39,948 nucleotides of DNA from an uncultured Sulfitobacter sp. (lineage in GTDB: Bacteria > Pseudomonadota > Alphaproteobacteria > Rhodobacterales > Rhodobacteraceae): assembly GCA_947502265.1 (NCBI GenBank), contig CANMZB010000007.1, positions 156,324-196,271 on the forward strand, read 5' to 3'. The position numbers and the translations under genes were made by a program. Below, in pieces: positions 16,489 through 25,890 of the stretch. Within the stretch, counting starts at the first letter, position 1. Each line of letters begins with the position of its first letter. The notes below the pieces were generated by a model. It saw only the letters and a program-made list of their open reading frames with translations, did no database searches and had not been told where the DNA came from.

Positions 16489-17250
16489 ATGGGTATTCTT
16501 GAAGTCAAAAATGTCGGCAAGCGCTTTGGCGGGTTGCAGGCGCTCTCCAACGTGAACCTCAGCGTGGCCGAGAATTCGGTCCACGCGATCATCGGCCCGA
16601 ACGGGGCCGGTAAATCCACCCTGCTCAACTGTCTGGTTGGCAAGCTGGTCCCGGACACCGGATCGGTCATGTTCGACGGGCAATCGGTCCTGGGGCGCAA
16701 ACCCTACGAGATCAACCAGATGGGCATCAGCCGCGTATTCCAGACGCCGGAGATTTTCGGTGACCTGACGGTGATGGAAAACATGCTGATCCCCTGCTTT
16801 GCCAAACGCGACGGCGCGTTCCAGATGAATGCGCTCAGCCGCGTCATCGCACAGGGTGAAGTGATCTCAAAAGCCGAAGAGATGCTGGTGGACATGAACA
16901 TGGCCAACAAACGCCACATGATCGCGTCAAGCCTATCGCGCGGTGACAAACGCCGCCTCGAAATCGGCATGTGCCTCAGCCAGCAACCGCGTCTTTTGCT
17001 GCTGGACGAACCCACCGCAGGTATGGCGCGGGCCGATACCAACAACACCATCGACCTGCTCAAGCAAATCTCGGACGAGCGCGACATCACCATCGCCATC
17101 ATTGAGCACGACATGCATGTGGTCTTCAGCCTTGCCAACCGGATCACCGTGTTGGCCCAAGGCACGCCGCTGGTCGAGGATACGCCTGACAACATCAAGG
17201 GCCATCCAAAGGTGAAAGAAGCCTATCTGGGCGAAACCCAAGCCGCATAA
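16489..17250 (+). CDS. livG: LivG-type ABC transporter ATP-binding protein
   Basis: 253 residues from ATG 16489, behind AAGGAG. Walker A is IIGPNGAGKSTLLN, the Q-loop is FQTPEIFGDLTVMEN, Walker B is LLLLDEPTAGM and the H-loop is IEHDMHVVFSLANRI. The signature motif reads SSLSRGDKRRLEIG, in place of the usual LSYGEQRRLEIA, a substitution I have seen in one subgroup of alphaproteobacterial LivG proteins. Open frame continues upstream into livM but 16489 gives the normal N-terminus MGILEVKNVGKRFGGL. It powers the permease with the next protein. Confidence 0.92.
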   Translation: MGILEVKNVGKRFGGLQALSNVNLSVAENSVHAIIGPNGAGKSTLLNCLVGKLVPDTGSVMFDGQSVLGRKPYEINQMGISRVFQTPEIFGDLTVMENMLIPCFAKRDGAFQMNALSRVIAQGEVISKAEEMLVDMNMANKRHMIASSLSRGDKRRLEIGMCLSQQPRLLLLDEPTAGMARADTNNTIDLLKQISDERDITIAIIEHDMHVVFSLANRITVLAQGTPLVEDTPDNIKGHPKVKEAYLGETQAA

Positions 17251-17296
17251 CCGTAGGGTTCCACCCCACGCCCCTCCCCATCCGAGGATACGACAT

Positions 17297-18049
17297 ATGA
17301 ACACTGTGACATTCGACAAAAATGCCAATCACGCGGCCACAGCGCCTGCTTTCCTGTCGGTCTGGGATATCCATGCCTACTACGGCGAAAGCTACATCGT
17401 GCAAGGCGTCAGCTTTAACGTACACGAGGGCGAAATCCTTGCGCTTTTGGGCCGCAACGGGGCGGGCAAGACATCGACGCTGCGCACCATCGCGCAAATC
17501 GGTGATCCCGAATTGCGCAAGGGCGAGGTCTGGCTTGATCATCAACCGCTGCACAAAATGGCCAGCCACGAAGCCTCTGCCGCTGGACTCGCGCTTGTGC
17601 CCGAAGACCGCCGCATCATCGCCGGTCTCACGGTCGAGGAAAACCTGAAGCTCGCCCAGATCGCGCCGCCCATCGGCTGGTCGATCGAACGGGTGTACGA
17701 GCTGTTCCCCCGTCTGGGAGAGCGCAAAAATCAGGAAGGCATCACGCTATCGGGCGGCGAGCAACAAATGCTGGCGATTGCCCGTGCGCTGTGCCGTGAC
17801 ATCAAGGTGCTGCTGCTTGACGAACCCTACGAGGGGCTGGCCCCCGTGATCGTCGACGAAATCGAAAAGACGCTGCGCATCATCAAGGCACAGGGCATCA
17901 CGACCATTCTGGTCGAACAAAACGCTGTGCGCGCGCTAAGGCTGGCTGACAGGGCGGTAATCCTCGACACCGGCGGCGTCGTCTTTGACGGCTCTGCACA
18001 AGAGGTGCTGGAAAACGAAACACTGCGCGCCGAATATCTTGCTATCTGA
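17297..18049 (+). CDS. livF: LivF-type ABC transporter ATP-binding protein
   Basis: 250 residues. It has [15 protein letters not shown] (Walker A), [15 protein letters not shown] (signature), [19 protein letters not shown] (Walker B) and [20 protein letters not shown] (H-region), the standard LivF pattern. The start ATG at 17297 follows CCGAGGATACGACAT. It ends 224 bases before accB. Fifth and last transporter gene, closing the SBP-livH-livM-livG-livF order. Confidence 0.92.
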   Translation: MNTVTFDKNANHAATAPAFLSVWDIHAYYGESYIVQGVSFNVHEGEILALLGRNGAGKTSTLRTIAQIGDPELRKGEVWLDHQPLHKMASHEASAAGLALVPEDRRIIAGLTVEENLKLAQIAPPIGWSIERVYELFPRLGERKNQEGITLSGGEQQMLAIARALCRDIKVLLLDEPYEGLAPVIVDEIEKTLRIIKAQGITTILVEQNAVRALRLADRAVILDTGGVVFDGSAQEVLENETLRAEYLAI

Positions 18050-18273
18050 TTCGCGACGACCACACGACACCCTTTCCCAACCCCGCACGGGTTTATAAAC
18101 ATGCGGCCCCCGATCACCGGGCGGTTGGCTTCGACCTGTCAGAGCGCACTTTGATCACAGGCCAGCCGCGCCAGCGATGCGAAAGTCGCGGCTTTCAATG
18201 CGCCTTTGCATGCCATATAAGCGCTCGCAAAGCATCAGGCTGCTCACGCCATTCGCAACCGTCGAGGACACAC

Positions 18274-18768
18274 ATGACAAAGAATACCCATGACTCCGAT
18301 GTCGCGTTTATCCGCGCATTGGCCGAACTGTTGAACGAAAACGATCTGACCGAATTACAGGTCAAACGTGACTATGCCGAAGATGACAGCCTGAACGTCC
18401 GTGTGTCGCGCAAACCGCCACAGCAGGTGGTTGCCCCGCAGCAAATGCACGCCGCGCCCGCGCCGATGGCATCGCCAGCACCCGCACCGATGGCAGCGCC
18501 CGATGCAATCGCCCCTTCCGACCCCTCCACCGATCCCGGCGCGGTATCCTCGCCCATGGTCGGCACAGTATATATGCAGCCCGAGCCCGGATCACCCGCG
18601 TTCATCAGCGTTGGCAAAACAGTAGCCGAAGGCGATACGCTACTTATCGTCGAAGCCATGAAAACGATGAACCACATTCCGGCCCCCCGCGCGGGCACCG
18701 TCAAACGCATTCTGGTCGAAGACGGAGCCGCCGTCGAATTTGGCGCACCGCTTGTGATCCTCGAATAA
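18274..18768 (+). CDS. accB: biotin carboxyl carrier protein of acetyl-CoA carboxylase
   Basis: 164 residues. The N-terminal helix ([23 protein letters not shown]) is followed by a Pro/Ala-rich linker (about residues 40-85) and the biotinyl domain: [46 protein letters not shown]. The biotinylated Lys is residue 130; the motif is AMKTM where AMKMM is more common. It carries carboxybiotin between AccC and the carboxyltransferase. GAGGA upstream supports the ATG at 18274. accC follows after a 12-base gap containing AAGGAGG. Confidence 0.95.
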   Translation: MTKNTHDSDVAFIRALAELLNENDLTELQVKRDYAEDDSLNVRVSRKPPQQVVAPQQMHAAPAPMASPAPAPMAAPDAIAPSDPSTDPGAVSSPMVGTVYMQPEPGSPAFISVGKTVAEGDTLLIVEAMKTMNHIPAPRAGTVKRILVEDGAAVEFGAPLVILE

Positions 18769-18780
18769 GGAGGATCTTTC

Positions 18781-20133
18781 ATGTTCAGCAAAATCCTTGT
18801 CGCCAACCGCGGTGAAATCGCTCTGCGCGTGATCCGCGCGGCCCGCGAAATGGGCATCCGTTCGGTTGCCGTACACTCCACTGCCGACAGCGACGCCATG
18901 CATGTGCGTATGGCCGATGAATCGGTCTGCATCGGGCCGCCTTCGTCGCAACAATCCTATCTCTCGATCCCGTCAATCATCGCCGCCTGCGAAATCACCG
19001 GTGCCGAAGCGATCCACCCCGGTTACGGCTTTTTGTCGGAAAATGCAGGCTTTGTGCAGATCGTCGAAGACCACGGGCTGACCTTCATCGGCCCCACCGC
19101 CCAGCACATCCGCGTCATGGGCGACAAGATCACCGCCAAGGATACGATGAAAGAGCTTGGCGTGCCCTGTGTACCCGGCTCTGACGGTGGTGTTGCCACG
19201 CTGGACGACGCAAAACGCATCGGTGAGGAAATCGGTTATCCGGTGATCATCAAGGCGACTGCGGGGGGCGGCGGCAAGGGGATGAAGGTTGCACAGTCCG
19301 CCAACGAGATGGAGCGCGCCTATCAGACCGCCCGCGCCGAAGGGAAATCGAACTTCGGCAACGATGAAGTCTATATCGAGAAATACCTGACCACCCCGCG
19401 CCACATCGAAATTCAGGTTTTCGGCGATGGCAAAGGCAACGCTGTGCATCTGGGCGAGCGGGATTGCTCCTTGCAGCGCCGCCACCAGAAGGTCTTCGAA
19501 GAAGCCCCCGGCCCCTCGATCAGCGCCTCCGAGCGCGCACGCATCGGCAAGGTGTGTTCCGATGCGATTGCCAACATCAACTACATCGGCGCAGGCACAA
19601 TCGAGTTTCTTTATGAAAATGGTGAGTTCTATTTCATCGAGATGAACACCCGCCTTCAGGTGGAACATCCGGTGACCGAAGCGATATTCGGCGTCGATCT
19701 GGTGCGCGAGCAAATTCGCGTGGCCGAGGGACAACCGATGTCCTTCACTCAAGACGATCTTGATATCAACGGTCACGCTATCGAAGTACGCATCAACGCC
19801 GAAAAGCTGCCGAATTTCACGCCCTGCCCCGGCAGAATCACACAGTATCACGCCCCCGGCGGCCTTGGTGTGCGGATGGATTCTGCGCTGTATGACGGCT
19901 ACAAAATTCCACCCTATTATGACAGCCTCATCGGCAAACTGATTGTGCACGGGCGCGACCGACCCGAAGCCTTGGCCCGGCTCGCGCGCGCCTTGGGAGA
20001 GTTGATCGTGGACGGCGTCGACACCACCGTTCCGCTGTTTCACGCGCTGTTGCAGGAGCCCGAAATCCTGAGCGGCGAATACAATATCCACTGGCTCGAA
20101 CACTGGCTGGAAACGAACTTCGGAGCTGTCTGA
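18781..20133 (+). CDS. accC: biotin carboxylase subunit of acetyl-CoA carboxylase
   Basis: 450 residues, starting MFSKILVANRGEIALRVIRAAREMG. It has the ATP-grasp glycine-rich loop KATAGGGGKGMK, the HIEIQVFGDGKGNAVHLGERDCSLQRRHQKVFEEAPGP segment, and EMNTRLQVEHPVTEAI, the full biotin carboxylase signature. It carboxylates the biotin on AccB with bicarbonate and ATP in the first step of fatty acid synthesis. Coupled to accB (12-base gap) and followed by aat five bases after the stop. Confidence 0.97.
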   Translation: MFSKILVANRGEIALRVIRAAREMGIRSVAVHSTADSDAMHVRMADESVCIGPPSSQQSYLSIPSIIAACEITGAEAIHPGYGFLSENAGFVQIVEDHGLTFIGPTAQHIRVMGDKITAKDTMKELGVPCVPGSDGGVATLDDAKRIGEEIGYPVIIKATAGGGGKGMKVAQSANEMERAYQTARAEGKSNFGNDEVYIEKYLTTPRHIEIQVFGDGKGNAVHLGERDCSLQRRHQKVFEEAPGPSISASERARIGKVCSDAIANINYIGAGTIEFLYENGEFYFIEMNTRLQVEHPVTEAIFGVDLVREQIRVAEGQPMSFTQDDLDINGHAIEVRINAEKLPNFTPCPGRITQYHAPGGLGVRMDSALYDGYKIPPYYDSLIGKLIVHGRDRPEALARLARALGELIVDGVDTTVPLFHALLQEPEILSGEYNIHWLEHWLETNFGAV

Positions 20134-20138
20134 TACCA

Positions 20139-20774
20139 ATGGGGGAGATCACACCAGAGCTGTTGCTGCACGGCTATAGCGTTGGCATCTTCCCCATGTC
20201 CGAACACCGCGACGATCCAGAGATATTCTGGGTCGATCCGCGCCTCAGAGGTGTCATGCCGCTCGACGGCTTCCACATCTCGCGCAGCCTGCGCCGCGCC
20301 ATGCGCCGCAGCACCTGGACCATCACAACAGATCAGGATTTCACCGGAGTGGTGGACGGCTGCGCCGACCGTCACGACACATGGATCAGCGGCGAAATCC
20401 GCGCGCTTTACGCAGCCTTACACCTCAAGGGCTGCGCCCACTCGCTCGAAGTTTGGGAGGATAGCGTATTGGTGGGAGGCGTATATGGCGTCGTTTTAGG
20501 GGGCGCGTTCTTTGGCGAAAGCATGTTCTCGCGGCGCACCAACGCTTCGAAAATCGCGCTTGCCTGTCTGGTGGACCGTTTGCGACAAGGAGGATTTACC
20601 CTTTTTGATACGCAGTTCATCACAGGCCATCTGGCGTCATTGGGTGGGACCGAAATAAGCCGCGCCCAATACCATGTCCGGCTTGCACAGGCCAAAAACC
20701 GGCGTGCGTCCTTTAATGCTGCCGCCGATGCCACGCCCTACGAGGTGATGCAGCGCATGACCCAGATATCATAG
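20139..20774 (+). CDS. aat: leucyl/phenylalanyl-tRNA--protein transferase
   Basis: 211 residues with the family's features: ELLLHGYSVGIFPMSEHRDDPEIFWVDPRLRGVMPLDGFHISRSLRR, then GGVYGVVLGGAFFGESMFSRRTNASKIALACLVDRL and FTLFDTQFITGHLASLGGTEISR. It transfers Leu or Phe from tRNA to N-terminal Lys or Arg, tagging proteins for ClpS/ClpAP (N-degron pathway). GGGGGAG sits near the ATG. Its last 37 bases overlap the convergent DUF2155 gene. Confidence 0.96.
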   Translation: MGEITPELLLHGYSVGIFPMSEHRDDPEIFWVDPRLRGVMPLDGFHISRSLRRAMRRSTWTITTDQDFTGVVDGCADRHDTWISGEIRALYAALHLKGCAHSLEVWEDSVLVGGVYGVVLGGAFFGESMFSRRTNASKIALACLVDRLRQGGFTLFDTQFITGHLASLGGTEISRAQYHVRLAQAKNRRASFNAAADATPYEVMQRMTQIS

Positions 20775-21109
20775 CGTTGATGCTCCATCGCATTAAGCGC
20801 CGGAGCCGAAGCGATCATCCAGCCGCTGAATACCGTTCCTACATGTCCCGTCTCGGAAACCTCAAGCGCTGCATAAGCGTCGCCAGATGGATTGCCTGCG
20901 GGATACCGGCATTCGCCGAGAGCGATTTGCAAACGGCCAAGCTGTACCGATTCTCCGCTTCGAACCTCCAGCTCAATCGTCTGGCTGGATATTTTGTCGA
21001 GCGCGCGTAGGACGGCACCCTGCCCGGTGTGGGTTTGTTGCGCGGAGGCGGTGCCGCCCAGCAACGCCAGAACGACAAGCAGTTTACGCACTGGATTGCT
21101 GCGGATCAC
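20738..21109 (-). CDS. DUF2155-family exported protein
   Basis: 123 residues from a GTG at 21109 that shares GTGA with the NDUFA12-like gene's stop. A signal peptide ([19 protein letters not shown]) is followed by the DUF2155 core: [22 protein letters not shown] start ([22 protein letters not shown]), [12 protein letters not shown], and [28 protein letters not shown]. Two conserved cysteines could form a disulfide in the periplasm. The function of the family is not known to me; it is often beside the NDUFA12-like gene in alphaproteobacteria, as here. Its 3' end overlaps aat by 37 bases tail to tail. Confidence 0.9.
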   Translation of the reverse strand: MIRSNPVRKLLVVLALLGGTASAQQTHTGQGAVLRALDKISSQTIELEVRSGESVQLGRLQIALGECRYPAGNPSGDAYAALEVSETGHVGTVFSGWMIASAPALNAMEHQRYDIWVMRCITS

Positions 21110-21489
21110 TCAGGCTTCCAAGCCTCGTAATCACCGCGGTCGGCAGGATGCTCGCGGCGGATAGAACCAGCCGGTGCATAGGCGAGCATCGTGCCGGTCA
21201 GGTTTTCCTGATGCGGTTTTTCCCATGCTTTACGCACGGCCGGCTTGTTCGTGGGCAGGTCGTCCCCTGTGCGATGCAGCCAGCCGTGCCAATCCGGCGA
21301 TACGCGGGACGCCTCGATCTCGCCGTTGAAGATCACCCAGCGTCTGCTGTCATCTGCGTTGTGATAATAAATGTTGCCCTGATCATCCTCGCCCACTTTC
21401 TCCCCCTTGCGCCAGGTAAAGAGCTGGGTGTTCAAGGTTTGCCCGTTCCACCAGGTAACCGACTTGAGCAAGTTGTTGAGAAGTCCCAT
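21106..21489 (-). CDS. NDUFA12-family NADH:ubiquinone oxidoreductase subunit
   Basis: 127 residues. Conserved family positions include [57 protein letters not shown] and [25 protein letters not shown]. This is the bacterial homologue of the B17.2/NDUFA12 accessory subunit of Complex I, typical of alphaproteobacteria, located on the matrix/cytoplasm side of the peripheral arm. It overlaps the DUF2155 gene by four bases, so the two are co-transcribed. No other nuo genes are here, as usual for this subunit. Confidence 0.94.
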   Translation of the reverse strand: MGLLNNLLKSVTWWNGQTLNTQLFTWRKGEKVGEDDQGNIYYHNADDSRRWVIFNGEIEASRVSPDWHGWLHRTGDDLPTNKPAVRKAWEKPHQENLTGTMLAYAPAGSIRREHPADRGDYEAWKPE

Positions 21490-21551
21490 GGATGCCTCCG
21501 AAAAGCTTTGACTTTGATATGACCTATTGGCGCTGAAACGTCCAGTGGCAG

Positions 21552-21908
21552 TTAGGTGGCTGCAAGCGCCGTCACCTCGATCTCGATCCGGTATTTCGGA
21601 TCAATCAGGCCGCATTCGATCATCGTCGCGGCGGGCGGGTGTGCGCCGAATGTTTCAGCCAGAAGCGGCCAGCACGACGCGAATTCGGCGCGGTCGGGCA
21701 GCATGTAAGTCACCCGCACCACATCCGCGAGGGTTACGCCCGCTTCTTCCAAAGCGGCGGTGATGATGCGCAACGCATCGCGGCATTGTGTGACCACGTC
21801 ATCGCCCTGCCCCACGGTGCCTGCCACATGCACAAAACCGCCCGCAACAACCGCGCGGCAATAACCGAGCTTCTGTTCGAATTCACCACCCGACGAAATA
21901 CGCTTCAT
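21552..21908 (-). CDS. RidA-family enamine/imine deaminase
   Basis: 118 residues from the ATG at 21908, which has GGGAAGA upstream. It contains [54 protein letters not shown] and [19 protein letters not shown], with the conserved Glu near the C-terminus; the canonical Arg is less obvious. RidA proteins remove reactive enamine intermediates released by PLP enzymes. An upstream in-frame ATG at 21932 is unlikely since it lies at the base of the clpX terminator. Confidence 0.9.
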   Translation of the reverse strand: MKRISSGGEFEQKLGYCRAVVAGGFVHVAGTVGQGDDVVTQCRDALRIITAALEEAGVTLADVVRVTYMLPDRAEFASCWPLLAETFGAHPPAATMIECGLIDPKYRIEIEVTALAAT

Positions 21909-21930
21909 TGAAAATCTTCCCAAAATGATC

Positions 21931-21958
21931 AAAAGGCAGACCGCGAGGGCCTGCCTTT
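21931..21958 (-). terminator. intrinsic terminator of clpX
   Basis: Reading the reverse strand, AAAGGCAG and CTGCCTTT make an 8-bp stem with an 11-base loop, followed by TTTTGATCATTTT. It lies 23 bases past the clpX stop codon and separates clpX from ridA. Confidence 0.7.
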
Positions 21959-21981
21959 CAAGAATTCTTCAAACGATCCGG

Positions 21982-23247
21982 TTATCCTGCCGTGGCAGAC
22001 TCTTTTTCCGCGTCCGCATGGATCATCAGCGGCTTCGCATCCGAGTTGACAGCCTCTTCGTTGACAACAACTTCGGTCACGGTGTCGAGACCCGGCAAAT
22101 CGAACATCGTGTCGAGCAGGATATCTTCGAGGATCGAGCGCAATCCGCGTGCACCGGTCTTTCGCTGGATCGCGCGCTTGGCAATGGCAACCAGCGCATC
22201 GTCGGTAAAGGACAGCTGCGTGTCTTCCAGTTCGAACAGGCGCTGGTATTGCTTGACCAATGCGTTCTTCGGCTGCGTCAGGATCGTGACAAGCGCGTTT
22301 TCGTCCAGATCCTCAAGCGTCGCCAGAACCGGCAAACGGCCCACGAATTCCGGAATGAGTCCGAATTTCAACAGATCCTCCGGCTCAAGCTCGGTAAAGA
22401 TTTCGCCCACACCGCGGCTGTCGTTGTCACGCACATCCGCGCCAAAACCCATGGCAGACCCTTTGCCGCGCGCCGCGATAATCTTGTCGAGACCGGCAAA
22501 CGCCCCCCCGCAGATGAACAGGATGTTCGTGGTGTCCACTTGCAGGAATTCCTGCTGTGGGTGCTTGCGCCCGCCCTGCGGCGGAACGGAGGCCACGGTG
22601 CCTTCCATCAGCTTCAGCAAAGCCTGTTGCACACCCTCGCCCGACACATCGCGGGTGATCGACGGGTTCTCGGACTTGCGGGTGATCTTGTCGACCTCGT
22701 CAATATAAACGATGCCACGCTGCGCACGCTCGACGTTGTATTCCGACGATTGCAGCAGCTTGAGGATGATGTTTTCCACATCCTCGCCGACATACCCCGC
22801 TTCGGTCAGCGTCGTCGCGTCGGCCATGGTGAACGGCACATCCAGAATACGCGCCAGCGTCTGCGCCAGCAACGTTTTGCCGCAACCGGTAGGGCCGATC
22901 AGCAGGATGTTGGATTTCGCCAACTCGATATCGCCGCCTTTTTGGGCGTGATTGAGTCGTTTGTAGTGGTTATGCACCGCGACAGACAGCACCCGCTTGG
23001 CCATCGCCTGTCCGATGACATAATCGTCCAGAACATCACAGATGTCTTTCGGCGTTGGAACGCCATCGGTGGCTTTGAGACCGGATGCTTTTGTTTCTTC
23101 ACGGATGATATCCATGCAAAGCTCGACACACTCATCGCAGATGAACACGGTCGGCCCCGCGATCAGCTTGCGCACCTCATGCTGGCTCTTGCCGCAAAAG
23201 CTGCAATAGAGGGTGTTTTTGCTGTCGCCGCTGGTCGAATTGGCCAT
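21982..23247 (-). CDS. clpX: ATP-dependent Clp protease ATP-binding subunit ClpX
   Basis: 421 residues from ATG 23247, behind AAAGGG; the open frame upstream to 23307 is not family-like. The N-terminal C4 zinc finger is [18 protein letters not shown] with [10 protein letters not shown]. The AAA+ part has Walker [16 protein letters not shown], the sensor loop YVGEDVENI, Walker [12 protein letters not shown], and the C-terminal [19 protein letters not shown] arginine-sensor region. It unfolds ssrA-tagged and other substrates and feeds them to ClpP, encoded just upstream on the same strand. Confidence 0.98.
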   Translation of the reverse strand: MANSTSGDSKNTLYCSFCGKSQHEVRKLIAGPTVFICDECVELCMDIIREETKASGLKATDGVPTPKDICDVLDDYVIGQAMAKRVLSVAVHNHYKRLNHAQKGGDIELAKSNILLIGPTGCGKTLLAQTLARILDVPFTMADATTLTEAGYVGEDVENIILKLLQSSEYNVERAQRGIVYIDEVDKITRKSENPSITRDVSGEGVQQALLKLMEGTVASVPPQGGRKHPQQEFLQVDTTNILFICGGAFAGLDKIIAARGKGSAMGFGADVRDNDSRGVGEIFTELEPEDLLKFGLIPEFVGRLPVLATLEDLDENALVTILTQPKNALVKQYQRLFELEDTQLSFTDDALVAIAKRAIQRKTGARGLRSILEDILLDTMFDLPGLDTVTEVVVNEEAVNSDAKPLMIHADAEKESATAG

Positions 23248-23386
23248 GGGAACCCTTTCAGGTCTAAATCTTGTGAATGTCGGGGCGTGAGCCCGGATTG
23301 GCGTCACGCTGAATTGGCTTGCCCGTCAGTCTAAATCAGCCTCCCCGGTCCTGCAATCGCAAAACCGGAGAAGTGCAGTCTGTCGC

Positions 23387-24037
23387 TTACTTGCCTTTCT
23401 TGCCTTTGGTCGAATTCGGATCATCCGCTTTGCCGCGGCTCTCTACGATCTCGTCGATCAGGCCCCAGTTCTTCGCCTCTTCGGGCGACATAAAGTTGTC
23501 ACGCTCCAGCGCCGCCTCGACCTTTTCAAGGGTCTGGCCGGTGTGCCTGACGTAGATTTCATTCAGGCGGGTTTTGAGCTTCTGGGTTTCCTGCGCGTGA
23601 ATCATGATGTCCGTCGCCTGCCCCTGATAGCCACCCGAAGGCTGGTGGACCATGACGCGGGAGTTGGGCAGCGAGAACCGCATGCCCTTTTCGCCAGCCT
23701 GCAACAGCAGCGACCCCATGGAGGCCGCCTGCCCGATCACCAGCGTCGACACCTTGGGCCGGATATACTGCATCGTGTCATAGATCGACAATCCGCTCGT
23801 CACGACACCGCCGGGGCTGTTGATATACATAGAGATTTCCTTGGACGGGTTTTCCGCCTCAAGGTGCAAAAGCTGCGCCACAATAAGCGAGGCCATGCCG
23901 TCATGCACAGGGCCGCTCAGAAAAATGATCCGCTCTTTGAGCAAGCGGGAGAAAATGTCGTAAGCGCGCTCGCCACGGCTGGTCTGCTCCACCACCATGG
24001 GCACAAGATTCATGTAGGTTTCGACGGGATCGTGCAT
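23387..24037 (-). CDS. clpP: ATP-dependent Clp protease proteolytic subunit
   Basis: 216 residues. The catalytic triad is Ser106 in GQAASMGS, His131 in [10 protein letters not shown] and Asp180 in ERDNFMS. The N-terminal [26 protein letters not shown] and the GTP-loop [19 protein letters not shown] are canonical. It forms the tetradecameric protease chamber with ClpX. The clpP and clpX genes are 139 bases apart on the same strand, in the usual order. The C-terminal basic tail (KGKKGK) is species-specific. Confidence 0.98.
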   Translation of the reverse strand: MHDPVETYMNLVPMVVEQTSRGERAYDIFSRLLKERIIFLSGPVHDGMASLIVAQLLHLEAENPSKEISMYINSPGGVVTSGLSIYDTMQYIRPKVSTLVIGQAASMGSLLLQAGEKGMRFSLPNSRVMVHQPSGGYQGQATDIMIHAQETQKLKTRLNEIYVRHTGQTLEKVEAALERDNFMSPEEAKNWGLIDEIVESRGKADDPNSTKGKKGK

Positions 24038-24399
24038 AATGCTGGCCTTTGTGTGTCAATCGGCGGGACCATACCCGCAAAACTGTTTAAGAGAGATTAG
24101 TCTCGCCAACTCCGAGCTTCAAGGGGGGCTGACCGGCTGTCGTACAGACAACGGCCCTGGACGCGGGGTCATCGTTAAATGGCCCCGCGAAGCGATCACG
24201 CAACAGGGTGCGCAAAGATTGCTGTCTGATCCGGCGTCACGCCGCCTTATTCTGCCGCCAGACATCCCCGCACCATGTAACAGGTCCGCGTAAAGCGCGC
24301 CCTGCACCCCTGTCGGATCAAGCGTCGCAATGCGGACCTACCGGCCCTCGGTGGCGGTATCCAGGAGGCTTGTATTCAACTGCGGCTCCGCAAACGGGA
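24038..24399. other. gene-poor stretch between clpP and the ABC relic
   Basis: No convincing gene is visible here. It presumably holds the clpP promoter (clpP starts at 24037, reverse strand), and a small dyad GAGAGATTAGTCTC occurs near 24090. Weak six-frame translations show no family resemblance I can defend. Confidence 0.5.
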
Positions 24400-24603
24400 G
24401 ATGCCGTCAGCGTTTCGCGCAGCGCCTTGATGCATGACCCCGACATCCTGATTCTCGACGAAGCGACCCAAGGGCTTGCAGCTTTGGGCGGGCTGGCAGG
24501 CGCGCTCCACTTTGACACGCCAGCGGGGCCACGCATCGTCACATGTGCCGCGACACTCTTTGCGCTCAGCGCCACACTTGTTCCTCTGATCCGACGGCAA
24601 TAG
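24400..24603 (+). pseudogene. relic of an ABC transporter ATPase joined to a metal-ABC permease tail
   Basis: In one forward frame, about 28 residues resemble the Walker B region of LivF-type ATPases: VSRSALMHDPDILILDEATQGLA. They are followed without break by about 38 residues resembling the C-terminus of ZnuB/zinc ABC permeases: GGLAGALHFDTPAGPRIVTCAATLFALSATL. No start region, Walker A or signature is present. The two pieces belong to different protein families, so this looks like debris left by deletions that joined the ends of neighbouring transporter genes. The frame stays open across the join. The match is by eye only. Confidence 0.55.
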
Positions 24604-24699
24604 CGCAGGGTGCGCCGCCGGATAGAACTTCATGCGTCAAGTTAATTTCAAGATTTAAGATGCTGCGATAAGACGATTTACATAAACATCACATCGCCA

Positions 24700-25890
24700 T
24701 CAAGTGACCTTTGAACGCACCTTGTACTTATCTTGATCCCACAGTTTGTTGTTCATCACATCGGCCAGTATCGCCACTGCCGCGCTGATGTCCGCGGCAT
24801 CCAGATACAGCGGCGTGAATCCGAAACGCATGATGTCGGGCGCGCGGAAATCTCCGATCACCCCCCGATCAATCAGCGCCTGCATCGCGGCATACCCTTC
24901 CTTGAACCGGAACGAGACCTGCGAGCCGCGAATGGATGTATCGCACGGGCTGGCCAGCACCAGCTGCGGCACGTCGCGCTCGACCTCTTCGATGAACTGC
25001 TCTTGCAGCTTGAGCGATTCCGCGCGCAGCTCCGACATATCAACGCCCTCCCACAGCTCCATCGCCACCTCAAGCGCAGCAAGCTGGATCACCGGCGGTG
25101 TACCAACGCGCATCCGCTCGATTCCTGCTCCGGGCGTGTAATCCAGATCAAAGGCAAACGGTTGTCGATGACCCAGCCAGCCGCTGAGCGCGGGTTGCAC
25201 ATGATCGGCAAGATCGGGACGCACATAGATGAACGCGGGCGCGCCGGGGCCACCATTGAGGTATTTGTAGGTACAGCCGATGGCAAATTCGCAATTGGAA
25301 CCGTGCAGATCTACCTCTACCGCCCCCGCCGAATGCGCCAGATCCCAGATCATCACGCACCCCTTGGCCTGTACCACCTTAGTGACCGCTTTCATGTCGT
25401 GCTTGCGACCGGTCCGGTAATCCACCTCCGTGAGCATCACGGCAGCGATGCTGTCATCAACCGCATCCACAACGTCTTCAGGTGCCACAGTGCGCAGCTC
25501 GTAGCCTTGCTCCAACAGCCCCACCAAACCTTCTGCCATATACAGGTCGGACGGGAAATTGCCCGTATCGCTTAGGATCACCCGACGTTCGGGGTTAAGC
25601 TTGACCGCAGAGGCCAGCGCCTGAAACACCTTGATCGACAGCGTATCGCCCATCACCACTGTGCCCTCGGGCGCGCCAACAATTCTGGCCACCATGTTGC
25701 CCACGCGGATGGGCTGATCCATCCAACCGGCTGTGTTCCAGCCCCGGATCAACATTTCGCCCCACTCATCGGTCAGCATCGTTTGCACACGCGCAGCGAC
25801 CGCCCTGGGCATCGGCCCCAGAGAGTTGCCATCCAGATAGATCACCCCTTCGGGCAGGATAAACGCGTCTTTATTCAGGATATTCGACAT
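24700..25890 (-). CDS. kynU: kynureninase
   Basis: 396 residues from ATG 25890, overlapping the kynA stop by one base (TAATG) and preceded by GAGGAG. Features: VIYLDGNSLGPMP near the N-terminus, the substrate/cofactor segment DTGNFPSDLYMAEG, MIWDLAHSAGAVEVDL with the PLP-binding Asp, and the Schiff-base lysine in CTYKYLNGGPGAPAFIYV. The enzyme hydrolyses kynurenine to anthranilate and alanine, using PLP. Together with kynA it degrades tryptophan; the open frame upstream of 25890 is not needed. Confidence 0.96.
   Translation of the reverse strand: MSNILNKDAFILPEGVIYLDGNSLGPMPRAVAARVQTMLTDEWGEMLIRGWNTAGWMDQPIRVGNMVARIVGAPEGTVVMGDTLSIKVFQALASAVKLNPERRVILSDTGNFPSDLYMAEGLVGLLEQGYELRTVAPEDVVDAVDDSIAAVMLTEVDYRTGRKHDMKAVTKVVQAKGCVMIWDLAHSAGAVEVDLHGSNCEFAIGCTYKYLNGGPGAPAFIYVRPDLADHVQPALSGWLGHRQPFAFDLDYTPGAGIERMRVGTPPVIQLAALEVAMELWEGVDMSELRAESLKLQEQFIEEVERDVPQLVLASPCDTSIRGSQVSFRFKEGYAAMQALIDRGVIGDFRAPDIMRFGFTPLYLDAADISAAVAILADVMNNKLWDQDKYKVRSKVT

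Noticed and set aside
18079..18093. Terminator after livF (AACCC/GGGTT)
   Set aside because: Only a 5-bp stem and no T run; too weak to annotate.
21925..23334. Forward-strand open frame of 469 codons over clpX
   Set aside because: It runs antisense to clpX, whose zinc finger, Walker A and Walker B motifs are intact; the frame has no recognisable protein features.
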